Of a stretch of 9,790 nt of DNA, positions 1 to 6,959 are shown one piece after another. The notes beneath the pieces were generated by a model, which saw only the letters and a list, made by a program, of their open reading frames with translations, was not told the origin of the DNA and did no database searches. This DNA comes from JBOGGN01 sp050744165 (GTDB lineage: Bacteria; Actinomycetota; Acidimicrobiia; Acidimicrobiales; Palsa-688). Within the stretch, counting starts at the first letter, position 1. Each line of letters opens with the position of its first letter. A program made the translations under genes and the position numbers. The DNA is taken from contig JBOGGN010000376.1 in the NCBI GenBank assembly GCA_050744165.1, forward strand, positions 1 to 9,790, written 5' to 3'.

Positions 1-797
1 GGCCCGGCGCTGTCGCTGGCGGTGGCGTGCTGCTTGGTCTTGCTGCTGACCCGGCCCAAGAGGAACACAGCCAGAGCGATCCAGGCCGCGAGAAGGCACA
101 CGGCGACGAGCAGGGCAAGAGTCCGGCCCGACACCATGGGCCGTTGCGTGAAGACCCCGTCGAGCGCGAGCGGTGCCCCCCGACCCTCTACTCGCACCAC
201 GAACGGGCGCCGCGTGGGGGAGCCGTAACGAGGCCGGTAGCCGCGCACAATCGCCCGGACGCGCACCTCGGCTCCGGGGCCGACGGCGACCAACGTGTCG
301 GAGAAGTGGATGTTGAGCTGGTTGTCCACCGGTGTCGAGCTGAGCTCGACCTGCACCGGTTCCCGGCCCCGGTTGTGGATCACCACCTCCAGCCGCCCGC
401 GGTCGCCGCCCCGGATGTCGGTAGGTTCCAGCGTGGCTGAGAGAGCGCCGGTGTCGGCGACGTGCAGGACGACGTCGAGGACCTGGGGGTCTCCGACCGC
501 GGCCCCCGTTACGCCGTCGTACGGGCTGACCTGGATGCTGGCTGCCAGTTCCGCCACTGGGAAGCCGAGCGGCAAGGTCACTGCGAACGCGGCCTCTATG
601 GTCTGGCCTGGGGCCGCAGGTCCCACGACCACGGGGATCTCCACCCAACCCGGCTCCACCCCGCCGACCCGCAGCGTGTAGGTACACACGGCTGGCGTCA
701 GGTTGTGCACCCTGAGCACCACCCGAGAGGGGTGCCCCGGCGTTACCACCGTCTTTACGAGGGTGACGTCGAATTGGTGCTCCACCGGCCCGGTCAT
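1..797 (-). CDS. Partial membrane protein with two N-terminal Ig-like domains and one transmembrane helix (third paralogue of the operon, 3' end outside window)
   Basis: The frame opens at an ATG (795-797) and stays open to the left edge, giving 265 visible residues with no stop, so the C-terminal part is missing. There is no signal peptide. Two Ig-like beta-sandwich domains are seen at about residues 8-113 and 117-205. The second carries the HNRGREPVQVEL and VGPGAEVRVRA motifs that correspond to DNTGN/DNIGN and LGPGE in the two upstream paralogues, and ends in YRPRYGSP (compare KRPFWGSP in the 818-3442 product). A hydrophobic helix at about 226-248 follows, then a polar K/S/T stretch at the cut edge. 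By analogy with its neighbours a beta-repeat ectodomain should follow, but this is not visible. It begins 20 bases after the preceding stop, behind G-rich sequence, so it is very likely in the same operon. Charges flanking the helix (R225 inside; R249, K253, K255 outside) make topology less clear than in the paralogues. Function is inferred only from context: a CIS-associated membrane protein. Confidence 0.88.
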   Translation of the reverse strand, partial: MTGPVEHQFDVTLVKTVVTPGHPSRVVLRVHNLTPAVCTYTLRVGGVEPGWVEIPVVVGPAAPGQTIEAAFAVTLPLGFPVAELAASIQVSPYDGVTGAAVGDPQVLDVVLHVADTGALSATLEPTDIRGGDRGRLEVVIHNRGREPVQVELSSTPVDNQLNIHFSDTLVAVGPGAEVRVRAIVRGYRPRYGSPTRRPFVVRVEGRGAPLALDGVFTQRPMVSGRTLALLVAVCLLAAWIALAVFLLGRVSSKTKQHATASDSAG

Positions 798-817
798 CCC
801 CGGTTCCCCAACGCCGC

Positions 818-3442
818 TCACTGAGTCGCCCCGCTGGTGTTCACCAGGCAGTACTTTGCCCCCGCCGTCGGGAAGGGATCGCAGATCAGGTCGGGCTTGC
901 TCAGGCTGGCGTCGGTCGCGACGGTGAACTGGCCCGCCGACCCCTGAGGGAATTCGAACTGCACGATGTAGCTCTGGGGCGCGGTCACGTTGTCGAACTC
1001 GAAGGAGCCGTCGTTGCCCGTAAGGACCTGCTGCGACGGGCCGCCCGGGAAGGCGTTGGCCGGGAACAGCTGAACCTCCACCTGCGCCGCTGGCATCGGA
1101 GGAGGAGGCGGAGTCGGCGGTGTCCCCAGCCCCGGGGCGACCCCGTTACTGGTCTGGTACACGATGCCGCAGATCGACGCCGCCGGTGGCAGGGTCGGCG
1201 ACAGGGTGACGTGCGACCCCGCGGTCAGGGTCTCGATGAACGTCGTCGGCTGCCCGCCCTGGCGGCTGAAGCTGACCGTGTACGTCCCCGGCGCCACGTT
1301 GTCAAAGGCGTAGGCGCCGATGGTGCCGGTGGTCGCGGTGCTCACCGCGTAGGACGCGGTGCCCGAGCTGAGTGTCACATTGATCGGCGTGACGGTGGCC
1401 GCCGCGCCGGTGGTGCCTGCAGGGAGGCAACTGGTGGTGTTGGTCGCCGTGACCACCCCCGTCAGCGAGGCGTTGGCCGACACCATGGTGGCGTCGATCC
1501 CGGTGAGGTTGGACGCCGGGAGGGCATTCAGGGTCACGTCCTTGGTCTGGCTGACCAGGTCGGGGCGGGAAAAGGTGATGGTGTAGGTGCCCGGCACCGC
1601 AAGGCCGGTGACCTGGTAGCTGCCCGGGGTGCCTGAGCTCAAGGTCACCGTCGTCAGGCTCAGCTGCCCGTTCGTGACCTTCACCGTCACCCCGGTCGCG
1701 GGGCCGCCGGTCGACAAGCTGACCTGGCCGGCGATGGAGCCGGACCCGCTGGCTAAGGTGACCGAGACGCCGGTCAGCTGCTCGCCCGACGCCAGGCTCA
1801 CGCTGAGAGTCTGGGTGGCGAAGCCAGTCGACGCCACTGTCAGGGTCAAGGTGGCCGGTGTCGGCAGGTTGCTCAGGGTGAAGGTGCCCACCGCGCCCTG
1901 CGTCAGGCTCACGGTACTGACGGTGGTCTGGCCGTCGGTGGCGCTGATGGTCGCCCCGCCGAGGGCACCAGAGGGGCCGTTCACCTGACCCATGATGGAG
2001 CCGTTGCCCTGGACCAGGGTGATCACGATCCCGGTGCGTTGCTCGCCGCTGCCCAGGTCGACCTCTTGGGTCACGGTGGCAAAGCCCTGCTTGGCGACGA
2101 CTAGGTCGTAGGTGCTCGGCGAGGGAATATTCGCCAGGGTAAAGGCCCCGGAGGCGTCAACGGTCACCGAGGTCACCACTGCTGGCGTGGTACCTCCCGT
2201 CGGCCCGGCCACCGCCGGCCCAGAGGCGATGGTGGTGGTGGTCGCCGGGGTGCCTGTCGAGGCGGCCGTCGGCGCCGACACCAGCGCCTCCAAGGTCACG
2301 GTGGCACCATCGGGGTTGGAGCCCACTACCGTGCCCTTGAGCGTCGCCGGCACCCCACCAAGCAGCACGTTCACGTCAGTCAGCTTCTGGCCGGCGCTCA
2401 GCTGCACCTCGCCGGCGTTGTCCGGAGTCAGGGCGGCCGGGTACCACAGTTGGTTGAAGCCGGCGCCGCTGAACCGCAGCTTGTAGGTGCCCGCTGCTAG
2501 CCCCTGGAACGTATAGGTGCCGCCGGCTCCAGTCGCCACCGACGCCAGCGGTGTCGTGTTCTGGCTGGCGTTGAACACCTCGACAGTCACCCCGTCCACC
2601 CCCATGCCCGAGGTCAGTAGGGACACCATGCCGGAGATGGCGCTGGTCCCGCCCCCGCCGGTGCCGGTCTGTCCCGCCTGTGCCACCTGAAGGGACAGGT
2701 TACGGTCGGCGGTGGACTGGCCAACCACCCGTGACAGGGACAACGTCAGTATCCCGGCGAACACCGTGATGGCGAGGACCAGGCCCATGATGGCGATGGC
2801 GCCGCGGGTCAACAGCGGTTTTTGGATCCAGGTGCCGAACGCGCTCACCGGCGGCTGGGCCGGTCCTACGTTCACCTTGAAGGGGCGGATCTTGGGGCTG
2901 CCCCAGAAGGGCCGCTTGGCTCTGAGAAGGGCGGTGGCCAGCGTCCGCTCGCCGGGCCCGAGGATGGCTCCCGGCGGCTTGAAGGCGAAGAGGACCTGGG
3001 CCTCCTCGTCGGTGCCGGCTAGGTCGATGTCGACGGGGCTGTTGCCGATGTTGTCGACGGCCACCCCGATGGTGGCTCGCTTGCCACCGGTCACGCTGAC
3101 AGGGTCCAGCGCCACTTTGAGGCCGAGCTCGGCGGGGACGGTCAGCTCCACCTCCACCACGGCCCGGTCGTGTGGCGGCGTCAACTCCTGAACCTCGACG
3201 CTGACGCGACGCACACCGGCCGGGATGCCCTTCGGCAGGGTGACGGTGAGCACCGCCACGCCGGCGGCGTCGGGGAACAGCGACAGCTGCTCCTGGTCGA
3301 TTGACACCCACCGGGGGTCGACGCCGAGCATCCGAATCCGGTGGCCGCTGATGACGGTGCCGGTGTTGAGCACCCGGACGGTCAGCAGGGTGGGCTGGCC
3401 GGGGAGGACGGTCGCGTTGAGGGGTTCGACTTCGAGGCGCAT
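818..3442 (-). CDS. CIS-associated membrane protein: two Ig-like domains, one transmembrane helix, six carboxypeptidase-regulatory-like repeats
   Basis: This encodes 874 residues. The ATG at 3440-3442 was chosen because it lies 2 bases after the upstream stop (TGA-CC-ATG, translational coupling) and begins the domain shared with the paralogues. The frame continues upstream to 3733, but that extension overlaps the neighbour and is Arg/Pro/His-rich shadow. Order: Ig-like domains at about 1-103 and 107-195 (motifs DNIGN, LGPGER, KRPFWGSP), a transmembrane helix at about 214-236, a Gly/Thr linker (TGTGGGGT), then six repeats of 80-110 residues starting near 266, 364, 480, 567, 657 and 755. They show the CarboxypepD_reg signature (G.V, then GTYTFQGLAAGTYKL). 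The first has the membrane-proximal WYP motif (residues 333-335). Repeat 2 has a Thr/Ser/Ala-rich insert, and the last holds TPPTPPPPPMP. Cys672, 758, 854 and 865 are all in the ectodomain. R/K before the helix and no signal peptide suggest N-in/C-out. The repeats are binding or stalk modules, not peptidases, and no catalytic motif is seen. Likely a surface or docking factor of the injection system; this is inference. Confidence 0.9.
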   Translation of the reverse strand: MRLEVEPLNATVLPGQPTLLTVRVLNTGTVISGHRIRMLGVDPRWVSIDQEQLSLFPDAAGVAVLTVTLPKGIPAGVRRVSVEVQELTPPHDRAVVEVELTVPAELGLKVALDPVSVTGGKRATIGVAVDNIGNSPVDIDLAGTDEEAQVLFAFKPPGAILGPGERTLATALLRAKRPFWGSPKIRPFKVNVGPAQPPVSAFGTWIQKPLLTRGAIAIMGLVLAITVFAGILTLSLSRVVGQSTADRNLSLQVAQAGQTGTGGGGTSAISGMVSLLTSGMGVDGVTVEVFNASQNTTPLASVATGAGGTYTFQGLAAGTYKLRFSGAGFNQLWYPAALTPDNAGEVQLSAGQKLTDVNVLLGGVPATLKGTVVGSNPDGATVTLEALVSAPTAASTGTPATTTTIASGPAVAGPTGGTTPAVVTSVTVDASGAFTLANIPSPSTYDLVVAKQGFATVTQEVDLGSGEQRTGIVITLVQGNGSIMGQVNGPSGALGGATISATDGQTTVSTVSLTQGAVGTFTLSNLPTPATLTLTVASTGFATQTLSVSLASGEQLTGVSVTLASGSGSIAGQVSLSTGGPATGVTVKVTNGQLSLTTVTLSSGTPGSYQVTGLAVPGTYTITFSRPDLVSQTKDVTLNALPASNLTGIDATMVSANASLTGVVTATNTTSCLPAGTTGAAATVTPINVTLSSGTASYAVSTATTGTIGAYAFDNVAPGTYTVSFSRQGGQPTTFIETLTAGSHVTLSPTLPPAASICGIVYQTSNGVAPGLGTPPTPPPPPMPAAQVEVQLFPANAFPGGPSQQVLTGNDGSFEFDNVTAPQSYIVQFEFPQGSAGQFTVATDASLSKPDLICDPFPTAGAKYCLVNTSGATQ

Positions 3443-3444
3443 GG

Positions 3445-6114
3445 TCAGGCCGGCACCATGGTGACTTGCTGGTCGACGACCTGGCCGGGTTGCAGCTGGA
3501 CGAAGGTGGTCTGGGTCTGCCAGCCGGCCAGGGTGAAGGTGACCGAGTAGCTCCCGGCCGGGAGGCCGGTCAGGGCATAGGTAACCTTGGGGCTGCTCGG
3601 CGTTGGGCTGGCCGTCGCTATCCCGGCGGTCACCGTCGTCGGCTGGGTGCCGGCCGTGCCGTTTGATGCGGTAACGGTGACCCCGCTCAAGAGCCCCGAT
3701 GTCGGGCAGAGGCCGGCGCCCGCCGGGGTACACCCGACGGTGCCCGATATGACCCCAACGGTGAGGGTCAAGGTGGCATCGACCCCGCTGGCTGAACCAT
3801 TGGAGGTCAACACGACAGGCAAGGTCTGGCTGGCGTAGCCACCGTCTGACAGGGTCACGGTGTAGCTGCCGGGGGTGGTCAGGCCGGACACCTCGTAACT
3901 GCCGATGGTCCCCGCGGTCAAGGTTTGGGTCGTCACGGGCGAGGTGCCGCCGTTGACCGTCACCGTGACCCCGCCCAGCGGTTGGGGCGTCCCACCGGGG
4001 AAGGTCGGCCCTTTCACGAGCCCGGAGATGGTGCCGGTGCCGCCAGAAAGCACCACCATGACGTTGTTGTTCACCTGGCCGGGGCCGAGGGAAACGGCCT
4101 CCGTGGTGGTGCCGTAGCCAGCCTTGGTGAAGGTCAGCAGGTAGGTGGCCGGGGTGCTCAGGCCGCTCAGCGCGAAGTGGCCCACGGCGCCGGTGGTCGG
4201 GGTGGCCCCCGTCACCGTGTGGCCGTTGGCGGTGGCGGTGATGGCGACGCCGCCGAGGGGGTTGGTGCCGTCGGTCACCACGCCGTCGATGTCACCGTTG
4301 CCGGCGGTCAGGGTCACCACGTTGGCGATGCGCTGGTCGCCGCCGGCCAGCACCTCGACGTCGGTGCCGGCCTGGAAGCCGGCCGCCGTAAAGCTCAGGT
4401 CGTAGGTGCCGGGGGTGGGCAGGTTGTTCACCACGTAGTGGCCGGTGGCATCGGTGGTCACGGTGGTGTTGCTCGCCGTGGTCCCCTGGTAGGGGAGCAC
4501 GCTGACCGTCACCGTGGGTGGCGGCGACCCGCCCGCCGCCACCTGGCCGCTGATGCTGCCCGGCAGGCCGGTCACGGTGGCATCGATACCGGGGCTGATC
4601 TGCATCGAGCTCACCGACACGGGCGAGGCGCTCGCCTCACTGGTGGCGTTCGGGTACCACTGATCCTGGAAACCGCTGGCCGCGAGGTGCAGCTTGTAGC
4701 TTCCCGGCAGAAGCCCGACCAGGCTGTAGGTCCCGTCGGCTCCGGAGGCCGCCGAAGACACCAGCGTGGGGCCGCTCGGCGAGTCCTGCACCGCCTGGAC
4801 GGTGATCCGGCCGACGCCGAGGCCGGTGCTGGCGGCGGAAATGGTTCCTTGGACGGTCCCGCCGACGCCTTCCACCACCCCGGTCTTGGGCACCGCCCCG
4901 GCGGGCGGGCTGCCCTCGTGGAGGCCTGCCAGCAACCCCAGCGCGTTGCCGCCGGGGCTCACCTTGGCAGCGGCGTAGAACGACGCCGGTACTTCCTTGG
5001 TCAACGGATCTGAGCCGAACGCCTTGCCCAGCCCGAACAGGAAGGCGCCCGCCCACAGGCCCACAATGAGCGCCAGGACAAATGCGGTGCGAACCCCTCG
5101 GGGCATGATCGGTGGCTGGCGGAACCGGGCCTGGGCCTCGGTCTCGATGGCCGCGAACTCCGGCCCGGCCGCCGCCGCCTCGTCCAGACCCCCTGGCTCG
5201 CCCGGGCCGATGCCGTCGACAACCGCCAGCGGTGCCGTCGGCTCCGCCGATGCGCCGCCTGGGCTAGCCACGCCACCCCCGGCCTCGGGCGCCTTCACGC
5301 CCTTCGGAAGCTTCGGTGCCTTGGGCGGCTTGGGCGGCTTGGGCGGCTTGGGCGGCTTGGGCGTCGCCGGCGCCGTCCCGCCCTTCGGTCCCTTAGCCCC
5401 CGGGAGCTTGGGCCCTTTGGCCCCGGGGAGCTTGGGCACCTTGGGCGCCTTCATCGCTCGAGCCGCCGCTGCGAACTCGCCGAACCCGTCCCCGTCGGCC
5501 CCAGTTTCAAGATCGTGGAAGTTCGGGTCTCGGGCGAGGCCGAGGATCTTGATGGCGTGGCTCACTTCGCCGCCGAGGAAGTGCCGGTGGGCCCTCACCG
5601 TCATGGCCGTGGCCGCCGACTCCCCGGGGCCGAGTACGATGGGGACGTGGTCGAACTTGGCCTGCAGCGCGCCCTCGGGATCGGTCGCCGCCAGCACCAC
5701 CTCGAGGGCCGTGTTGCCGGTGTTGTCGCACATGACGCTGTAGCGGGCCCGGTGGCGGCCCGAACCGACGCCCGGTATGACGGTGAGCGATACCCCCGGT
5801 TTGGGGAGCACCCGCACTTCCAGCGGGAGGTGGGCAGGCTGGTCGGGCTCGAGAGCCGAGGACACCTGAACCTCGGCTTGGTAAAGACCGGCCGGCAAGC
5901 TGGCCGGGAACGCCACCCGGAGCACGAGGCGTCCTGAGGTGTCGGGGAACAGCGGCAGAAGCGGCGGCTCGCTGGTCGTCGTCACTCCCGGCGGTCCAAT
6001 CACCCGGGCGGTGACGCCGTCGATCGCCGGCGCGGTATTGGTGACGTCGACCGACACCGTCACCGATTGGCCGGGTGTGACAGTGGTAGCCGAGGCGATC
6101 AGGAAGGCCCGCAC
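3445..6114 (-). CDS. CIS-associated membrane protein: two Ig-like domains, Lys/Pro-rich linker, one transmembrane helix, five carboxypeptidase-regulatory-like repeats
   Basis: This encodes 889 residues from a GTG (6112-6114), 10 bases after the DUF4255 stop, behind a GGGGG tract at 6119-6123 that may serve as ribosome binding site. There is no signal peptide. Ig-like domains lie at about 1-104 and 107-192 (motifs CDNTGN, LGPGES, HRHFLGG), matching both downstream paralogues. Unlike them, it then has about 150 residues of low-complexity linker (192-340): two copies of PKLPGAKG at 227-242, a KPP run at 253-264, then an Ala/Gly/Glu-rich acidic part. The transmembrane helix is at about 343-363, preceded by R330, R332, R339 and R342, consistent with N-in/C-out. 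Five CarboxypepD_reg-like repeats follow, starting near 415, 518, 605, 694 and 787. The first carries QWYPNA (486-491), and the last a close Cys795/Cys803 pair. Residues are rich in Thr, Gly and Val with few charges, as usual for actinobacterial surface proteins. Function inferred from context: membrane anchor or adhesin-like partner of the injection particle. Not an enzyme as far as can be seen. Confidence 0.9.
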   Translation of the reverse strand: MRAFLIASATTVTPGQSVTVSVDVTNTAPAIDGVTARVIGPPGVTTTSEPPLLPLFPDTSGRLVLRVAFPASLPAGLYQAEVQVSSALEPDQPAHLPLEVRVLPKPGVSLTVIPGVGSGRHRARYSVMCDNTGNTALEVVLAATDPEGALQAKFDHVPIVLGPGESAATAMTVRAHRHFLGGEVSHAIKILGLARDPNFHDLETGADGDGFGEFAAAARAMKAPKVPKLPGAKGPKLPGAKGPKGGTAPATPKPPKPPKPPKPPKAPKLPKGVKAPEAGGGVASPGGASAEPTAPLAVVDGIGPGEPGGLDEAAAAGPEFAAIETEAQARFRQPPIMPRGVRTAFVLALIVGLWAGAFLFGLGKAFGSDPLTKEVPASFYAAAKVSPGGNALGLLAGLHEGSPPAGAVPKTGVVEGVGGTVQGTISAASTGLGVGRITVQAVQDSPSGPTLVSSAASGADGTYSLVGLLPGSYKLHLAASGFQDQWYPNATSEASASPVSVSSMQISPGIDATVTGLPGSISGQVAAGGSPPPTVTVSVLPYQGTTASNTTVTTDATGHYVVNNLPTPGTYDLSFTAAGFQAGTDVEVLAGGDQRIANVVTLTAGNGDIDGVVTDGTNPLGGVAITATANGHTVTGATPTTGAVGHFALSGLSTPATYLLTFTKAGYGTTTEAVSLGPGQVNNNVMVVLSGGTGTISGLVKGPTFPGGTPQPLGGVTVTVNGGTSPVTTQTLTAGTIGSYEVSGLTTPGSYTVTLSDGGYASQTLPVVLTSNGSASGVDATLTLTVGVISGTVGCTPAGAGLCPTSGLLSGVTVTASNGTAGTQPTTVTAGIATASPTPSSPKVTYALTGLPAGSYSVTFTLAGWQTQTTFVQLQPGQVVDQQVTMVPA
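5321..5363 (-). repeat. 9-bp tandem repeat encoding a Lys-Pro-Pro run
   Basis: Four perfect copies plus a partial fifth of ttgggcggc (plus-strand sense) run without interruption. On the coding strand this gives a KPP run inside the linker of the 3445-6114 gene. It sits between the second Ig-like domain and the membrane helix. Perfect copies imply recent slippage, so copy number may differ between strains. Confidence 0.95.
5389..5436 (-). repeat. 24-bp tandem repeat encoding PKLPGAKG twice
   Basis: Two adjacent 8-residue units, PKLPGAKG PKLPGAKG (residues 227-242 of the 3445-6114 product), are nearly identical in DNA, with a few synonymous changes (for example cccccggg against ccccgggg). Together with the KPP run downstream this makes a positively charged, proline-rich tether before the membrane helix. 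The paralogues have no equivalent. Confidence 0.85.
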
Positions 6115-6124
6115 CGCGCCCCCG

Positions 6125-6811
6125 TTACTCAGTTGGCTGGTCGGCAGGGTCTGGTGTCCGACCCTCCATGACCAGCGTGCCGTTGAGGCGGCGTCGCCGG
6201 AACAGCGGCTGCAAGCCGCTGTCGGCCCCGCCGTCCTGCACGGTGGGGGCCGTCTTGAGCATCGTGTTGACGGCCACCTGCTGGGCAGCCGGTGCCGTCG
6301 GCTGCCAGGTGAAGACGTCCATGGGCAGGCTCAACTCCACCTCGAGGCCCGGCTTCAGTCGGCCGTCCAACGCCGACCAGAACTCCCCGGGCGCCCGCTT
6401 CTCGTGGGTGGCCAGCGACAACGAGATCCAGCCGCTGTCCTTCAGGTCCTCCGGCAGGGCAGTGGTCGGCAGCGCCGAGTTGGCGAGAATGCAGCCGAGG
6501 ATGGCGCCGAGCAGTTGGTGCTCGTCACGCTGCTCAGTGGCCCAGGCGGTGACCAGGTAGTGGAGGTCGACGACGGGGTTGGCAGGCCGGCGTTCGATAC
6601 GGTCGCCGGCGTTGCGCCGCTGGACGAACGAGGCGGTCCCCGCGTTGGGATTGCGGGTCAACTCGTAAAGGAAGATGTTGACGGTGGGCCGGGTCACGGC
6701 CGCCCCCCAGGTGCGGTCGGGGGCGTCGAAGGACACGTCTACCGCGGTCTCGGGGAGGGGAACGGCATCACGCAGGAACTGTTCCAGCGCCTTGTCGACA
6801 AGCTGAATCAC
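6125..6811 (-). CDS. DUF4255 / Pvc16_N family protein, contractile injection system tube/sheath terminator homologue
   Basis: This encodes 228 residues from a GTG at 6809-6811. That start was preferred over the longer frame to 6862 because GGGAAGGGGG lies 9 bases upstream and because family members begin, like this one, with a helix resembling IQLVDKALEQFLRD. Family signs: RPTVNIFLYELTRNP (about 41-55), then DLHYLVTAWATEQRDEHQLLG (about 82-102), and the LKPGLEVELSLP strand near 152-163. In characterised systems (Afp16, Pvc16) this family caps the growing inner tube and sheath and so helps set particle length. It acts in the cytoplasm during assembly. The C-terminus (RRRRL, then an acidic/Pro tail) is short, and no extra domain is present. 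It is the first gene of the operon that continues with the three membrane proteins and diverges from the AAA+ ATPase. The family call is firm; the capping role is transferred from homologues. Confidence 0.93.
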   Translation of the reverse strand: MIQLVDKALEQFLRDAVPLPETAVDVSFDAPDRTWGAAVTRPTVNIFLYELTRNPNAGTASFVQRRNAGDRIERRPANPVVDLHYLVTAWATEQRDEHQLLGAILGCILANSALPTTALPEDLKDSGWISLSLATHEKRAPGEFWSALDGRLKPGLEVELSLPMDVFTWQPTAPAAQQVAVNTMLKTAPTVQDGGADSGLQPLFRRRRLNGTLVMEGRTPDPADQPTE

Positions 6812-6959
6812 GCCTTCATACCCCCTTCCCCCGGACACATGCCTGGCAGTGCCGCGTGCCAAGCTGCGAGATGGTTCACTGGATGCGGTGTCGGGGCCGC
6901 AACTAAACAGAGTACTCCCTCCTATCTCCGGATTGCTTGGCAGACCTGAACCATGGGAG
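6812..6959. promoter_or_regulatory. Divergent intergenic region with probable promoters of both transcription units
   Basis: The 148 bases between the GTG of the DUF4255 gene and the preferred GTG of the ATPase must hold the promoters for both directions. It contains the most AT-rich stretch nearby (about 6901-6940), a perfect 8-bp palindrome GAGTACTC at 6910-6917, and an inverted repeat TGGCA-N8-TGCCA at 6844-6861. Either symmetric site could be an operator. I found no convincing -35/-10 pair. On the minus strand a TTGGCA is followed 17 bases later only by a poor TGTGTC, so promoter positions are left open. Confidence 0.55.
6821..6830 (-). promoter_or_regulatory. Ribosome binding site of the DUF4255 gene
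   Basis: On the minus strand GGGAAGGGGG resembles AAGGAGG and ends 9 bases before the GTG at 6809-6811. It decides the start against the longer upstream frame. An ATG only one base after this site opens a three-codon frame (ATG AAG GCG TGA) whose stop overlaps the GTG start. Confidence 0.7.

Noticed and set aside
2700..3311. Minus-strand frame of 203 codons inside the 818-3442 gene
   Set aside because: It is an Arg/Pro/His-rich alternative frame of the Ig-like and membrane region; the other frame has a clear domain pattern.
3443..3733. 97-codon N-terminal extension of the 818-3442 gene
   Set aside because: It overlaps the end of the upstream paralogue, is Arg/His/Pro-rich as expected of an off-frame GC-rich shadow, and the homologous domain begins at the ATG at 3442.
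3925..5013. Long plus-strand open frame of 362 codons
   Set aside because: It lies antisense to the ectodomain repeats of the 3445-6114 gene. The product is low-complexity Gly/Arg/His/Ala with no domain, so it is a GC-rich shadow.
818..6114. Carboxypeptidase or other hydrolase activity of the large membrane proteins
   Set aside because: Only the regulatory-like beta-sandwich repeats are present. No zinc-binding or catalytic residues of M14 peptidases are seen.
6849..6959. Upstream extension of the AAA+ ATPase to the GTG at 6849
   Set aside because: Third codon positions are mixed, unlike the rest of the gene, and it would leave only 37 bases for two divergent promoters. It is not excluded, because the preferred GTG also lacks a well-spaced Shine-Dalgarno.
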